Shown one piece after another: positions 14,728 to 21,529 of a DNA stretch of 46,011 nt; position 1 is the stretch's first letter; every line of letters starts with the position of its first letter. The position numbers and the translations under genes were made by a program. Origin of the DNA: a virus. Under the pieces are notes generated by a model, which searched no databases, was not told where the DNA came from, and saw only the letters and a list, made by a program, of their open reading frames with translations. The stretch covers positions 1 through 46,011 of IMG/VR virus record IMGVR_UViG_3300025147_000019; one strand, written 5' to 3'.

Positions 14728-16461
14728 TCAAGTATTAGTAATTTGAAATAGCTTGTGCGTACCATCGCGGAGTGACTGTTCTTCTTCTGACATTTCATAT
14801 CCAAGTTTTTCGAGGAAATCATAAACCATATTTAAATTTTCATTGTTGTAATGTTGGTTATTCCAGTTATAATAATGTTCTCTCTTCGACTCAATTGCTA
14901 AATAGGTTGCAATAAGTAAGTGTTGTTCTGGCTGAGCAGTAATTTTAGGGGCAAAATCATCGAATTTCCATTCTGCATCTTCTTCAATCTTTATATTGAG
15001 AGCTTCAGAGAAGTCATCATAATCAAGATCATAACTTCCATCTAACATACCTCTTAATAAATATTCAATGATTATGCTTATACACTTTTTAGCTCGAGTG
15101 CTAGAATAATCAAGAATAAAGGAACGTCTGATCTGATATGCTTGTTTGGATATTTCTTCAAGAGCAGCTTGGTTCTCTCTAAGTTCTTTCTGTTTTTCAT
15201 CAGATACGTAACTATTAAAGGTCTTTTCTGATATCTCTGTTTTCTTGTATAAGTCAATAGAACCATAATTTGATACTTTGAAAAAATATTCTTTAGTATC
15301 AGTGTCGTCAGGTTCAGTAATATCTTCCGGCTTAGAATTATAGTAGTTTTTGACATATTGCAGTCCTTTTGTATCTTCTACTTGTGTTGCGAATTTCTTC
15401 AGTTCAGTAATTATTAATGCCAATCTTACTTCACTTTTTTCCTTATCGATAGCGCTTTGTAATTCCCATTTAAAATTAGGTGTACCGATTTTTTCAAGTA
15501 CCTTATTTCGTAATTCAACATCATGAATTTTTTCCAGCTCAGCATAATCCATCAAAGTCCCGCCTCTTTCAACTGATTTGCGGAATTTATCACTATCAAA
15601 TTCAAGAAGCTTTACTCTACGGCTTACAGTTGTATATGAGAATCCAGTTTTACTGGAGATATCACCAACAGTATCACCAAGGTCCATCATCATTTGAATC
15701 CCTTGAGCTTGCTCATAGATAGTCAGGTCGCTCCTCTGCATATTCTCGAGTAGCATTGTACCAACTTGTTGACGAAGGTCCATATTTGATATTGAACATG
15801 GTACTTCTGTCAATCCTGCGAGTTTTGCAGCTGCAAGACGACGGTGACCAATAACAGCGATGTATCCCATTTCCTCCTGTTGTTTTGGACTATCAGCGCC
15901 GACACCTGTGATTTGAGAAAACCAAGGAACTACTGTTAGGTTTTGTAATATCCCACTATTTTTTATACTTTGTGCTAATTCGGTAAGGTCACCGAGATTC
16001 TTACGAGGATTATTATAATGGGAATGAATCTTTGTAATATCAATATTTTGAATCATGTTTTTGCTCCTTTCAATTTCGTTATTCACTTTATTCTTTTCCT
16101 CCTTCTGCCATTCAAAATCCATTGTGTATCCGTTCTGTATTGCTTCTTGGAGACTGTTAAACATATCAACTCCTACTTCCCACCATGCAAAACTACCATC
16201 TGGATATATAATTTCATCTACACAATGCCGTTCATATGGAGTTGATGGATTATCTGAATATCCAACCATTCTGGCAAGCTTACAGTTTTCATCTTCACGT
16301 CTAGTTTTTTGTTCCAGGTACTTTTCGCACCAGTGACAGTCCATGTTTGTTCCTGCTAATCCGCAACTGTTTGTTCCATCTTCATATTCCCAAGCCATTG
16401 CAAAAATGCAGCTGTATGTTCGTGAAATCTTCTTATCAGAGCAATCGATGCATTCACTCAT
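14728..16461 (-). CDS. ParB-like protein with extra Cys-rich N-terminal domain
   Basis: 577 aa. From residue 136 (MIQNIDITKI) it is a ParB/Spo0J-like protein: NPRKNLGDLTELAQSIKNSG box I, GHRRLAAAKLAGL box II, then an HTH region (TVGDISSKTGFSYTTVSRRV) and a long acidic C-terminus. Residues 1-135 are a separate Cys-rich module (C4, C7, C18, C33, C42, C45). An AAAGGAG 7 nt before M136 makes a 442-aa short form (14728..16056) likely. A ParB-like transcription or partition role is possible; no ParA is seen. Confidence 0.75.
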   Translation of the reverse strand: MSECIDCSDKKISRTYSCIFAMAWEYEDGTNSCGLAGTNMDCHWCEKYLEQKTRREDENCKLARMVGYSDNPSTPYERHCVDEIIYPDGSFAWWEVGVDMFNSLQEAIQNGYTMDFEWQKEEKNKVNNEIERSKNMIQNIDITKIHSHYNNPRKNLGDLTELAQSIKNSGILQNLTVVPWFSQITGVGADSPKQQEEMGYIAVIGHRRLAAAKLAGLTEVPCSISNMDLRQQVGTMLLENMQRSDLTIYEQAQGIQMMMDLGDTVGDISSKTGFSYTTVSRRVKLLEFDSDKFRKSVERGGTLMDYAELEKIHDVELRNKVLEKIGTPNFKWELQSAIDKEKSEVRLALIITELKKFATQVEDTKGLQYVKNYYNSKPEDITEPDDTDTKEYFFKVSNYGSIDLYKKTEISEKTFNSYVSDEKQKELRENQAALEEISKQAYQIRRSFILDYSSTRAKKCISIIIEYLLRGMLDGSYDLDYDDFSEALNIKIEEDAEWKFDDFAPKITAQPEQHLLIATYLAIESKREHYYNWNNQHYNNENLNMVYDFLEKLGYEMSEEEQSLRDGTHKLFQITNT

Positions 16462-16490
16462 TGGCTTAGTTATCTCCTTTCATTTACGGT

Positions 16491-16859
16491 TCATGATTCT
16501 AGCAGCTCCTCGTTAAACTTCCAGTTCAATCCGTTTATATTGCTCAGCCGACATAAATTACAAGGATGATCTTTTGGAAGCTGCTCAATTTTTAGCTTAG
16601 AATCATTTACGCAGCAGATGCAGATTTCATATTCCCTCAATAATATCTTGGCTTTTTCTAACTTAGCTTTTAACGATTCTATTTCTAGTGACATGGATTC
16701 AACCGGTTCTGTTATTTTGGCACTGAGTCTTTTAATTTCTCTTTTACAATCCATCGTGCCACTATGTTCTACACCTTTACTGAAAATGTATAATTTCGTT
16801 AATCGGTCCATTTCAGTTGCTAATCTTTCTTTCCAGAATGGTAAATCATTCTCTAACAT
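16491..16859 (-). CDS. Hypothetical coiled-coil protein with Cys clusters
   Basis: 122 aa from ATG 16857-16859, behind GGAGGACAACG; the longer open frame has no RBS. A coiled coil (about 35-80, ESMSLEIESLKAKLEKAKIL) is followed by ICICC and HPCNLCRLSN, probably a metal site. It resembles the layout of the 3194..3589 product. It overlaps the small membrane gene upstream. Confidence 0.6.
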   Translation of the reverse strand: MLENDLPFWKERLATEMDRLTKLYIFSKGVEHSGTMDCKREIKRLSAKITEPVESMSLEIESLKAKLEKAKILLREYEICICCVNDSKLKIEQLPKDHPCNLCRLSNINGLNWKFNEELLES

Positions 16860-16990
16860 ATCTCGTTGTCCTCCAATCTTTCCTGTTCTTCCTGTCTGCT
16901 GCAAATACTACTAAGTTTCATAATTGCAAATATACTCAGGAGAACCACTATAATAAAAATTACTAGGATTACGGTTAAAAATAGTTTCAT
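16853..16990 (-). CDS. 45-aa single-span membrane protein
   Basis: ATG 16988-16990 behind AAAGGCGG. The N-terminal MKLFLTVILVIFIIVVLLSI is one long membrane helix; the rest is charged (SRQEEQERLEDNE). Its stop lies within the next gene's start, so the two are coupled. Function unknown. Confidence 0.6.
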   Translation of the reverse strand: MKLFLTVILVIFIIVVLLSIFAIMKLSSICSRQEEQERLEDNEIC

Positions 16991-17005
16991 ATTGCACCGC
17001 CTTTC

Positions 17006-17034
17006 TTGTGGTATTTTCTCCCTTATGGTAAAAT
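17006..17034 (+). promoter_or_regulatory. Sigma-A-type promoter for the plus-strand gene at 17057
   Basis: -35 TTGTGG (17006-17011), 17-bp spacer, -10 TAAAAT (17029-17034), then GGGAGGTG before the ATG. Correct spacing and orientation. Confidence 0.6.
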
Positions 17035-17056
17035 ATTGTCGAAGGGAGGTGATTTT

Positions 17057-17275
17057 ATGGATATTATAGTAAACAAACCGAAATGTCCTTTTTGTAGCGG
17101 TCCTAACATAGGGAAAGTAACACCGCCAGTGGGAACAACATCCTATATTCTAACTACAGTTGATACAACTCAAACTCCTCCTGCTTTCAATCCTACAAGT
17201 GGGCTTCCTGTTGATTTATACGGATGTTCCGACTGTAAATGTATTTATTTGAGATGTGAATCACTTAAGAAGTAA
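17057..17275 (+). CDS. 72-aa zinc-ribbon-like protein on the opposite strand
   Basis: ATG 17057-17059 follows GGGAGGTG; upstream in-frame codons lack an RBS. The product begins MDIIVNKPKCPFCSGPNIGK and has a second pair as GCSDCKC, a clear zinc-ribbon pattern. It is a single plus-strand gene inside the minus-strand early operon, with its own promoter, so it may be expressed from the prophage. Its end overlaps the convergent gene 17261..17527 by 15 bp. Confidence 0.7.
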   Translation: MDIIVNKPKCPFCSGPNIGKVTPPVGTTSYILTTVDTTQTPPAFNPTSGLPVDLYGCSDCKCIYLRCESLKK

Positions 17276-17527
17276 TGTTCCATCAATTATTGTTTTTGCA
17301 AATATTTCTTTTGGCTGTTCTGAAACTGGTACTTTCAGGGCAGCTCCTTTTTCTTCCACTTCAACATTAAATAATTTTTCACTAACAGCTTGCACTGTGG
17401 ATGTTTCGGAAATTGCAAATTTTGCATATATTAAAATTTGTCCAGCATCATCCAGTGAAACTTTTTCTTCTGCCAGCAGATTAATAATTTGTCTGGCAAT
17501 TTTTTCGTTTTTCTTTGTTGCATACAT
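17261..17527 (-). CDS. Hypothetical 88-aa protein
   Basis: RBS AAGGAGAG precedes the ATG. A helical N-terminal half (ARQIINLLAEEKVSLDDAGQ) is followed by a mixed C-terminal part. The first half resembles the small helical regulators that accompany phage HTH genes, but no specific family is recognised. It overlaps the plus-strand gene tail-to-tail. Confidence 0.55.
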   Translation of the reverse strand: MYATKKNEKIARQIINLLAEEKVSLDDAGQILIYAKFAISETSTVQAVSEKLFNVEVEEKGAALKVPVSEQPKEIFAKTIIDGTLLLK

Positions 17528-17545
17528 TTCTTCTCACTCTCCTTT

Positions 17546-17845
17546 CTACACTTTCTGAATAATCAGCCTGTCATTTTCTAGGGTTACATTTACATAAGTT
17601 CCCGCATCAATCCCAAGCTTGTCCAAAAAACTTTTTAAAATATGGACCTTATAATTCTCTTGCACCCTCGTTTCATGTTCTGTGGGATCAGGCGCTTTAT
17701 CTTGAATCTTTAATTCAGATATCCGGGAATTAACTCTACTTACTGATAAGTTATATCTCTTTGCGATATCGTACTGCGCTGCCTTGTCGTACCCAATGCG
17801 TTTTACTTCTTCTATTAACTGGTCATCTGTTATTCTCTTGGCCAT
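17546..17845 (-). CDS. HTH protein with AbrB-like C-terminus
   Basis: 99 aa, AAAGGAG upstream. Residues 5-50 form an HTH unit (TDDQLIEEVKRIGYDKAAQY then DIAKRYNLSVSRVNSRISEL) that aligns by eye with residues 115-155 of the 1342..2094 product. The C-terminal GIDAGTYVNVTLENDRLIIQ has the strand pattern of an AbrB/SpoVT swapped-hairpin DNA-binding domain. Probably an early transcription regulator. Confidence 0.6.
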   Translation of the reverse strand: MAKRITDDQLIEEVKRIGYDKAAQYDIAKRYNLSVSRVNSRISELKIQDKAPDPTEHETRVQENYKVHILKSFLDKLGIDAGTYVNVTLENDRLIIQKV

Positions 17846-17861
17846 GGAACGAGCTCCTTTC

Positions 17862-18446
17862 TTAAATTTTTACTGCATATTCTTGAATGCTTAGCGTGCT
17901 TTCTGCTTGCTGCTTGTGAGAGTTTATTTCCTTCTTAACAAATCCGATGAACGTTAACCATTCCTTTTCCTGTTTAAGCCACAGTCTGTACGTCTTGCCA
18001 TTTTCTAACATCGCGGTACGAAAAGCTTTTTTGTTATCTTTGCAAGCATCTGCATTTTTTAGGCCTATGACAAGTTTTGTGTTTAACTCTTCTAGCATGG
18101 TTTTTTTGGGTGCAGGCTTGCGGAAGTAATTGTTTACCAGTTGGCGTTGGACTTCCCAAGATAGGTCATCATCAAAAACTTTTGCTAGCATCATGTATCC
18201 GCTTTCAGTTATCAAGATTAACCCTGAAGGAGCTGTTATTCCAAACTCCGTTTTTGCTTCGGTCGTATTACGTCCTAAGTAATCTTCTCCATCGTTAAAG
18301 CGCTTTTTATTACGATTGAATGCGTGCCTTGCAGTTCCTTCTGGTCTTTGGTGACAAATGTCTATATCTTTTAACGTGCAAACCCTCTTACCTTGGTACT
18401 CTTTGATTTGAATTTCTGTGTTTTTAATTTTAATTAAATTTTGCAT
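17862..18446 (-). CDS. ORF6N-domain antirepressor-like protein
   Basis: 194 aa, AAAGGAG upstream. The N-terminal 110 residues fit the ORF6N phage domain: IEIKEYQGKRVCTLKDID then HAFNRNKKRFNDGEDY and LILITESGYMMLAKVFDDDL. A separate C-terminal domain (about 125-190) is lysine-rich. Proteins of this class act as antirepressors or Cro-ancillary regulators and are usually first or second in the early operon, as here. Confidence 0.75.
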   Translation of the reverse strand: MQNLIKIKNTEIQIKEYQGKRVCTLKDIDICHQRPEGTARHAFNRNKKRFNDGEDYLGRNTTEAKTEFGITAPSGLILITESGYMMLAKVFDDDLSWEVQRQLVNNYFRKPAPKKTMLEELNTKLVIGLKNADACKDNKKAFRTAMLENGKTYRLWLKQEKEWLTFIGFVKKEINSHKQQAESTLSIQEYAVKI

Positions 18447-18468
18447 TGTTACTCCTTTATACCTCCTG

Positions 18469-18477
18469 TGATATAAT
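18469..18477 (+). promoter_or_regulatory. Extended -10 element before 18497
   Basis: TGATATAAT (TG-N-TATAAT) lies 20 bp before the ATG of the plus-strand gene, with GAGGTG between. No good -35 at 17 bp is seen, as is common for extended -10 promoters. Confidence 0.5.
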
Positions 18478-18496
18478 GTAATTGAGGTGATTTGTA

Positions 18497-18844
18497 ATGG
18501 TATTTCTTGATCGTAAATCTAAAAAGGTTCTAAAGGCTGTTATTAAAGCTAGAAATAAAATAAATTTTGTTAATGGGTCTGAGCTGCTTGTACCGCTTTT
18601 ACCTAAAATGCCTATTAATTTAATCAATGAATCTCTTTGGCATCTCCACGATATAAAGTTACTAGTATGTGAAGGTGGTATCGATGAAATCTATAACATA
18701 TCCATTCCTTACGAATCTGTTAATCGTAGGGAATTTATATGGATTAAATTTAAGCAATTCATTTTTAAAAGTATATTAACACCTATTTTGGTTTCTATTA
18801 CCACTACTCTTATAGCTCTTTGGGTAAAGGGATTTTTTAAATAG
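18497..18844 (+). CDS. Hypothetical 115-aa membrane-anchored protein
   Basis: GAGGTG 6 nt upstream. Residues 1-75 look like a winged-helix-type fold (KVLKAVIKARNKINFVNGSE, LINESLWHLHDIKLLVCEGG); residues 90-110 (KSILTPILVSITTTLIALWV) are a membrane helix. It is on the plus strand with its own promoter, so it is likely expressed in the lysogen. A superinfection-exclusion or sensing role would fit but is only inference. The end overlaps the next minus-strand gene by 8 bp. Confidence 0.65.
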   Translation: MVFLDRKSKKVLKAVIKARNKINFVNGSELLVPLLPKMPINLINESLWHLHDIKLLVCEGGIDEIYNISIPYESVNRREFIWIKFKQFIFKSILTPILVSITTTLIALWVKGFFK

Positions 18845-18965
18845 CGCCAACAAGTTTTAGCATGATTAAGGTTGTTACTACACTAATTGTGATAGTTGCC
18901 AAGTAACTGAAAATTACTTTATTCTGGCGATCTATTTTGGTATTAAACTCGTCTTCGTTTTGCAT
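18837..18965 (-). CDS. 42-aa single-span membrane protein behind Spo0A-like boxes
   Basis: ATG 18963-18965 behind AAAGGAG. It begins MQNEDEFNTKIDRQNKVIFS and then has a membrane helix (VIFSYLATITISVVTTLIML). The upstream 100 bp hold a pair of Spo0A-like boxes (19039-19055). Small single-span peptides in this position can be exclusion factors or toxins, but nothing identifies this one. Confidence 0.55.
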   Translation of the reverse strand: MQNEDEFNTKIDRQNKVIFSYLATITISVVTTLIMLKLVGAI

Positions 18966-19038
18966 TTTGCTTCTCCTTTCTTTTTAAGATTTATTTAGTT
19001 ATCAAGGTACATTTTGTAGCAATTTCTAAAATAAATCG

Positions 19039-19055
19039 TTCGACACCATTCGACT
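19039..19055 (-). promoter_or_regulatory. Tandem Spo0A-like boxes (two)
   Basis: On the minus strand: AGTCGAA (19055-19049, one mismatch) and TGTCGAA (19045-19039, perfect), with starts 10 bp apart. The 16-bp core GTCGAATGGTGTCGAA also occurs at 21572-21587. TGTCGAA is the 0A-box consensus, and 10-bp tandem spacing is that of the abrB operator of Bacillus. The nearest gene downstream is the small membrane gene at 18837. Confidence 0.55.
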
Positions 19056-19065
19056 TCTTGTGAAC

Positions 19066-19308
19066 TTATGCCGATATGTTCTCATTTGAGACCACTTCAT
19101 TAAAAAAAAGCTCCTTAAATGTTATTTGTTCACCTTTGTTTTCAAAGAATAAGATTATACGAAGTGCTTCTTCAATATTAAAAGGTCTTGCACCATTGAT
19201 TTTATTTGACATAGACACTGTTGAGCAACATATTACCTTAGACATTTCAAAATCAGTTATTCCGTATTTAGCTTTTAATTCTCTTATACGATGGAATTTT
19301 TTAATCAC
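19066..19308 (-). CDS. Cro-like HTH protein (DUF739-like)
   Basis: 80 aa from GTG 19306-19308, 5 nt after AAGGAGGTGG; the upstream ATG at 19342-19344 has no RBS and lies in the operator. HTH: FHRIRELKAKYGITDFEMSK then CCSTVSMSNKINGARPFNIE, followed by a short C-terminal tail. It is the first gene of the early operon, divergent from the repressor, so a Cro role is likely. A third operator-like repeat lies inside its 3' end (19077-19094). Confidence 0.8.
   Translation of the reverse strand: MIKKFHRIRELKAKYGITDFEMSKVICCSTVSMSNKINGARPFNIEEALRIILFFENKGEQITFKELFFNEVVSNENISA
19077..19094. promoter_or_regulatory. Operator-like repeat O1 inside the cro-like gene
   Basis: TGTTCTCATTTGAGACCA contains the perfect palindrome TCTCA-TT-TGAGA. 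It matches O2 at 16 or more of 18 positions. Confidence 0.55.
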
Positions 19309-19335
19309 GCTTACCACCTCCTTTTTGAAATGTTG

Positions 19336-19353
19336 TGTTCTCATTTGCGACCA
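19336..19353. promoter_or_regulatory. Operator-like repeat O2, overlapping the early promoter
   Basis: TGTTCTCATTTGCGACCA, next to the -10 of the minus-strand early promoter. A second 7-bp inverted pair, TTGCGAC (19345-19351) and GTCGCAA (19367-19373), brackets that -10. Confidence 0.65.
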
Positions 19354-19381
19354 TTGTATAAAACTTGTCGCAATATGTCAA
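19353..19381 (-). promoter_or_regulatory. Early lytic promoter (PR-like)
   Basis: On the minus strand: consensus -35 TTGACA (19381-19376), 17-bp spacer, -10 TACAAT (19358-19353). It points into the cro-like gene and the early operon. Operator O2 touches its -10. Confidence 0.85.
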
Positions 19382-19411
19382 TACTTTTTTTAAATAAATA
19401 TTAAATAATGT

Positions 19412-19440
19412 TTGCGTTAACTTTAACTATATAATATAAT
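19412..19440 (+). promoter_or_regulatory. Repressor promoter (PRM-like)
   Basis: -35 TTGCGT (19412-19417), 17-bp spacer, -10 TATAAT (19435-19440). It reads into the repressor and integrase. Operator O3 begins at its last base. Confidence 0.75.
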
Positions 19441-19457
19441 GTTCTCAAATGTAAACA
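19440..19457. promoter_or_regulatory. Operator-like repeat O3
   Basis: TGTTCTCAAATGTAAACA shares the left half TGTTCTCA with O1 and O2 but has a weaker right half. It lies just after the -10 of the repressor promoter, where it could give autorepression. Confidence 0.55.
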
Positions 19458-19489
19458 ACAAATAAACTTATAGAAACAGGAGCAACAAT

Positions 19490-19720
19490 ATGGCTAGTGA
19501 AATTTTCGCAAACAGAGTAAGAGGTTTAAGAGAAGATAAAGGTATGGGGTTAAGACAGCTGGCAACAGAGTTAGGTATAGGCCACAGCTCTCTCTCCAAC
19601 TATGAACACTGTAAGAGGGTACCGGATATTTATACATGTAAAATATTTGCTGATTATTTTCAAGTTTCATGCGATTATCTCATTGGAGCAACCGATGATC
19701 CAACACCGACAAGGAGGTAA
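19490..19720 (+). CDS. Short CI-like repressor (XRE HTH)
   Basis: 76 aa, RBS AGGAGC. A full XRE HTH (FANRVRGLREDKGMGLRQLA, TELGIGHSSLSNYEHCKRVP) and a short FQVSCDYLIGATDDP end typical of this class. It lacks a LexA-like self-cleaving peptidase domain, so induction probably needs an antirepressor (the ORF6N protein is a candidate) rather than RecA-driven cleavage. Its stop codon overlaps the RBS of the integrase, so the two are in one operon. Confidence 0.8.
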   Translation: MASEIFANRVRGLREDKGMGLRQLATELGIGHSSLSNYEHCKRVPDIYTCKIFADYFQVSCDYLIGATDDPTPTRR

Positions 19721-19724
19721 CACT

Positions 19725-20954
19725 ATGCCTAAACAAAAAAATCCTAATGGCCAAGGAAGTTATACCAAACTAAAAGATGGACGTATTAAATGGAAACAAA
19801 TGATTGATGGTGATCTGCGCCAAATTACAGCCAGGACACCAAAAGAGTTGCAAGAGAAAATTAAAGATGTTGCTGGACTTCCAATAATTAAAGTAAAAAT
19901 AACTGTTGCTGATTGGTTTGAAAAATGGCTTAATATATATGTAGAACCATTAAAAAAACCAGCAACTTACGAGCAATATAAATATTTATGGGAGCAACAT
20001 ATTAAACCTGAAATAGGAAAAAAGAAACTATCAAGTATAAAAAAGTACGATATTCAACAAATAATAGCTGAAATGAATAAGAAAACTAAACAAGTCAGAA
20101 GGAAAAATAAAGAAACAAAGGAATGGGAAACATACGATTCCGGTGAAAAGTTAAGCACCTGGACAATGAAACACGTTAGAAAAGTTATGAACATTGCATT
20201 TACAAAAGCAGTTGACGATAAAGTTATAGCTGAAAATCCAGTTTGCAAAATAGAGATACCAAACAAACAAGCCAAGCCAAGAAAGACACTCAAAACATCA
20301 GAGTTAAAAATACTATTCGAGTATGCAAAAAAAACACGCTGGTATTGGGCAATGAGATTTTTACTAGTAACTGGACTTCGCAGAGGTGAGCTTCTAGCTC
20401 TTAAATGGTCAGATATCGACTTTAAAGATAAAAGAATTACAATTGATGAATCAAATAGTGCATCAGGCATTGGAGATACAAAATCCGCAGAGTTGCATTA
20501 TGTTCCTTTATCAGATAGAGCTATCTATTATTTGAATATGCAAAAAGAAATGTTAATCAATGAAACAAATCCAATATTGTTTAATGAAGATCTTAAAAAA
20601 ATAGACTTAATATTCCCATCTGAAAAAGGCACTTTATTAAAACCGGATAGTTTTAATAGTGCAATAGATAGAATTAATTTAAAAGCCAATATACATGTAA
20701 CTCCACATATGTTTAGACATACTTTCGTTTATATGTCTAAAGGGTTATTAACTAGATCAGAATTGCAAGAAGCTTTAGGACATGACGAATCTACAACAAC
20801 TGAAGATATATATGGAACTATGTTGTCTGATACTCAAAAAGTTGCTAGTAAAATTGATCAAGCATTTAATGATCTAGATAATGAAATGGATAAAATAGAA
20901 GAAAAAAAAGAAGGAAAAGTTATACAGTTGTTTCAAAAGAAAAGGAAAGTTTAA
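19725..20954 (+). CDS. int: Phage integrase, tyrosine recombinase
   Basis: 409 aa from ATG 19725-19727, directly behind AAGGAGG; the frame is open further upstream but only as overlap with the repressor. N-terminal AP2-like arm-binding domain (GQGSYTKLKDGRIKWKQMID), SAM-like core-binding domain (60-170) and catalytic domain: R219 in TGLRRGE, H328/R331 in HMFRHTF, H353 in LGHDES, Y363. This is the Tn916/lambda-type layout. It ends 20 bp before the arm sites of attP, the usual arrangement. Confidence 0.92.
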   Translation: MPKQKNPNGQGSYTKLKDGRIKWKQMIDGDLRQITARTPKELQEKIKDVAGLPIIKVKITVADWFEKWLNIYVEPLKKPATYEQYKYLWEQHIKPEIGKKKLSSIKKYDIQQIIAEMNKKTKQVRRKNKETKEWETYDSGEKLSTWTMKHVRKVMNIAFTKAVDDKVIAENPVCKIEIPNKQAKPRKTLKTSELKILFEYAKKTRWYWAMRFLLVTGLRRGELLALKWSDIDFKDKRITIDESNSASGIGDTKSAELHYVPLSDRAIYYLNMQKEMLINETNPILFNEDLKKIDLIFPSEKGTLLKPDSFNSAIDRINLKANIHVTPHMFRHTFVYMSKGLLTRSELQEALGHDESTTTEDIYGTMLSDTQKVASKIDQAFNDLDNEMDKIEEKKEGKVIQLFQKKRKV

Positions 20955-20974
20955 GAATATTACGTTTTAAAATA

Positions 20975-20998
20975 TTAGGTACAAATTAGGTACAAATT
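20975..20998 (+). repeat. Integrase arm-type sites, int side
   Basis: Two direct repeats TTAGGTACAAATT (20975-20987 and 20986-20998) with 11-bp period, next to the int stop. Copies recur on the other side of the core at 21209-21250. Confidence 0.6.
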
Positions 20999-21005
20999 GC
21001 AAAAT

Positions 21006-21039
21006 ATAAGCGACTTACAATTCTCTGCAAGTCGCTTAT
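21006..21039 (+). terminator. Hairpin after the integrase gene
   Basis: The arms ATAAGCGACTT (21006-21016) and AAGTCGCTTAT (21029-21039) are perfect 11-bp complements around a 12-nt loop, followed by TTTC. It is probably the terminator of the repressor-int operon; the U-run is short. Confidence 0.6.
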
Positions 21040-21044
21040 TTCAA

Positions 21045-21090
21045 TGGTCAGAGTGACAAGATTTGAACTTGCGACCCCCTGCACCCCAAG
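21045..21090 (-). other. attP: attP core: 3' half of a tRNA-Pro(GGG) gene
   Basis: Read on the minus strand, this 46-bp stretch is the 3' half of a tRNA: anticodon loop TTGGGGT (GGG, proline), stem GCAGG, variable GGGTC, T-arm GCAAG-TTCAAAT-CTTGT, acceptor strand CACTCTG, A73 and CCA. The match breaks down in the 5' side of the anticodon stem, so it is not a full tRNA. Integration into a tRNA-Pro gene with this 3' half would restore the tRNA. Confidence 0.85.
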
Positions 21091-21208
21091 TATTACTCCT
21101 TAATTATATGCAACTATAATAGTAGTTAACAATGTTTAATCTATTAGGGTTACAAATAACGGTTTCAAATGGAACCACGTTGTTATGTAAACTAAATAGT
21201 AATAAATA

Positions 21209-21250
21209 TTAGGTACATTTTAGGTATTAGGTTTATTTTAGGTACAAATT
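21209..21250 (+). repeat. Integrase arm-type sites, distal side
   Basis: TTAGGTACATTT (21209-21220), TTAGGTATTA (from 21220) and TTAGGTACAAATT (21238-21250), the same repeat and orientation as next to int. Together with 20975-20998 they flank the attP core. Confidence 0.55.
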
Positions 21251-21262
21251 TGCGACCACTTG

Positions 21263-21484
21263 CTAATCTGAAGCACCTATATATATAATATACTTTGCAA
21301 GGGTAAGTTGTTCAATTATTAAACTCTCATATCTAATAAAGCTGCTTAAACCTTCTTTGCCTAGCATTTTTCTTATGTCATTTTCTTCTTCTAAAATTTT
21401 GATATTCAACTCTTGATATTCATGGCATGCTGTTGTTATTTCTTCGCACTTATCCATTATGAATTCTTTTTCTGATTTGCCCAT
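21263..21484 (-). CDS. 73-aa helical protein driven by a promoter with Spo0A-like boxes
   Basis: ATG 21482-21484 behind AAAGGAG; the longer open frame to 21589 would read through the promoter and is rejected. The protein is acidic and almost all-helical (MGKSEKEFIMDKCEEITTAC..., NIKILEEENDIRKMLGKEGL). No family is recognised. Its position beside attP marks it as accessory. Upstream are a near-consensus promoter and three 10-bp-spaced 0A-like boxes, so expression may follow the sporulation state of the host. Confidence 0.6.
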   Translation of the reverse strand: MGKSEKEFIMDKCEEITTACHEYQELNIKILEEENDIRKMLGKEGLSSFIRYESLIIEQLTLAKYIIYIGASD

Positions 21485-21529
21485 TAATATTCTCCTTTTA
21501 CTGCAAATAGAACATACGTTCGTATAGTT

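Noticed and set aside
19309-19344. ATG at 19344 as start of the cro-like gene
   Set aside because: No RBS and it lies in operator O2 next to the promoter; the GTG at 19308 has a perfect RBS.
21045-21090. A functional tRNA-Pro gene
   Set aside because: Only the 3' half is present; the 5' side of the anticodon stem and the D arm are missing, so it is the attP core.
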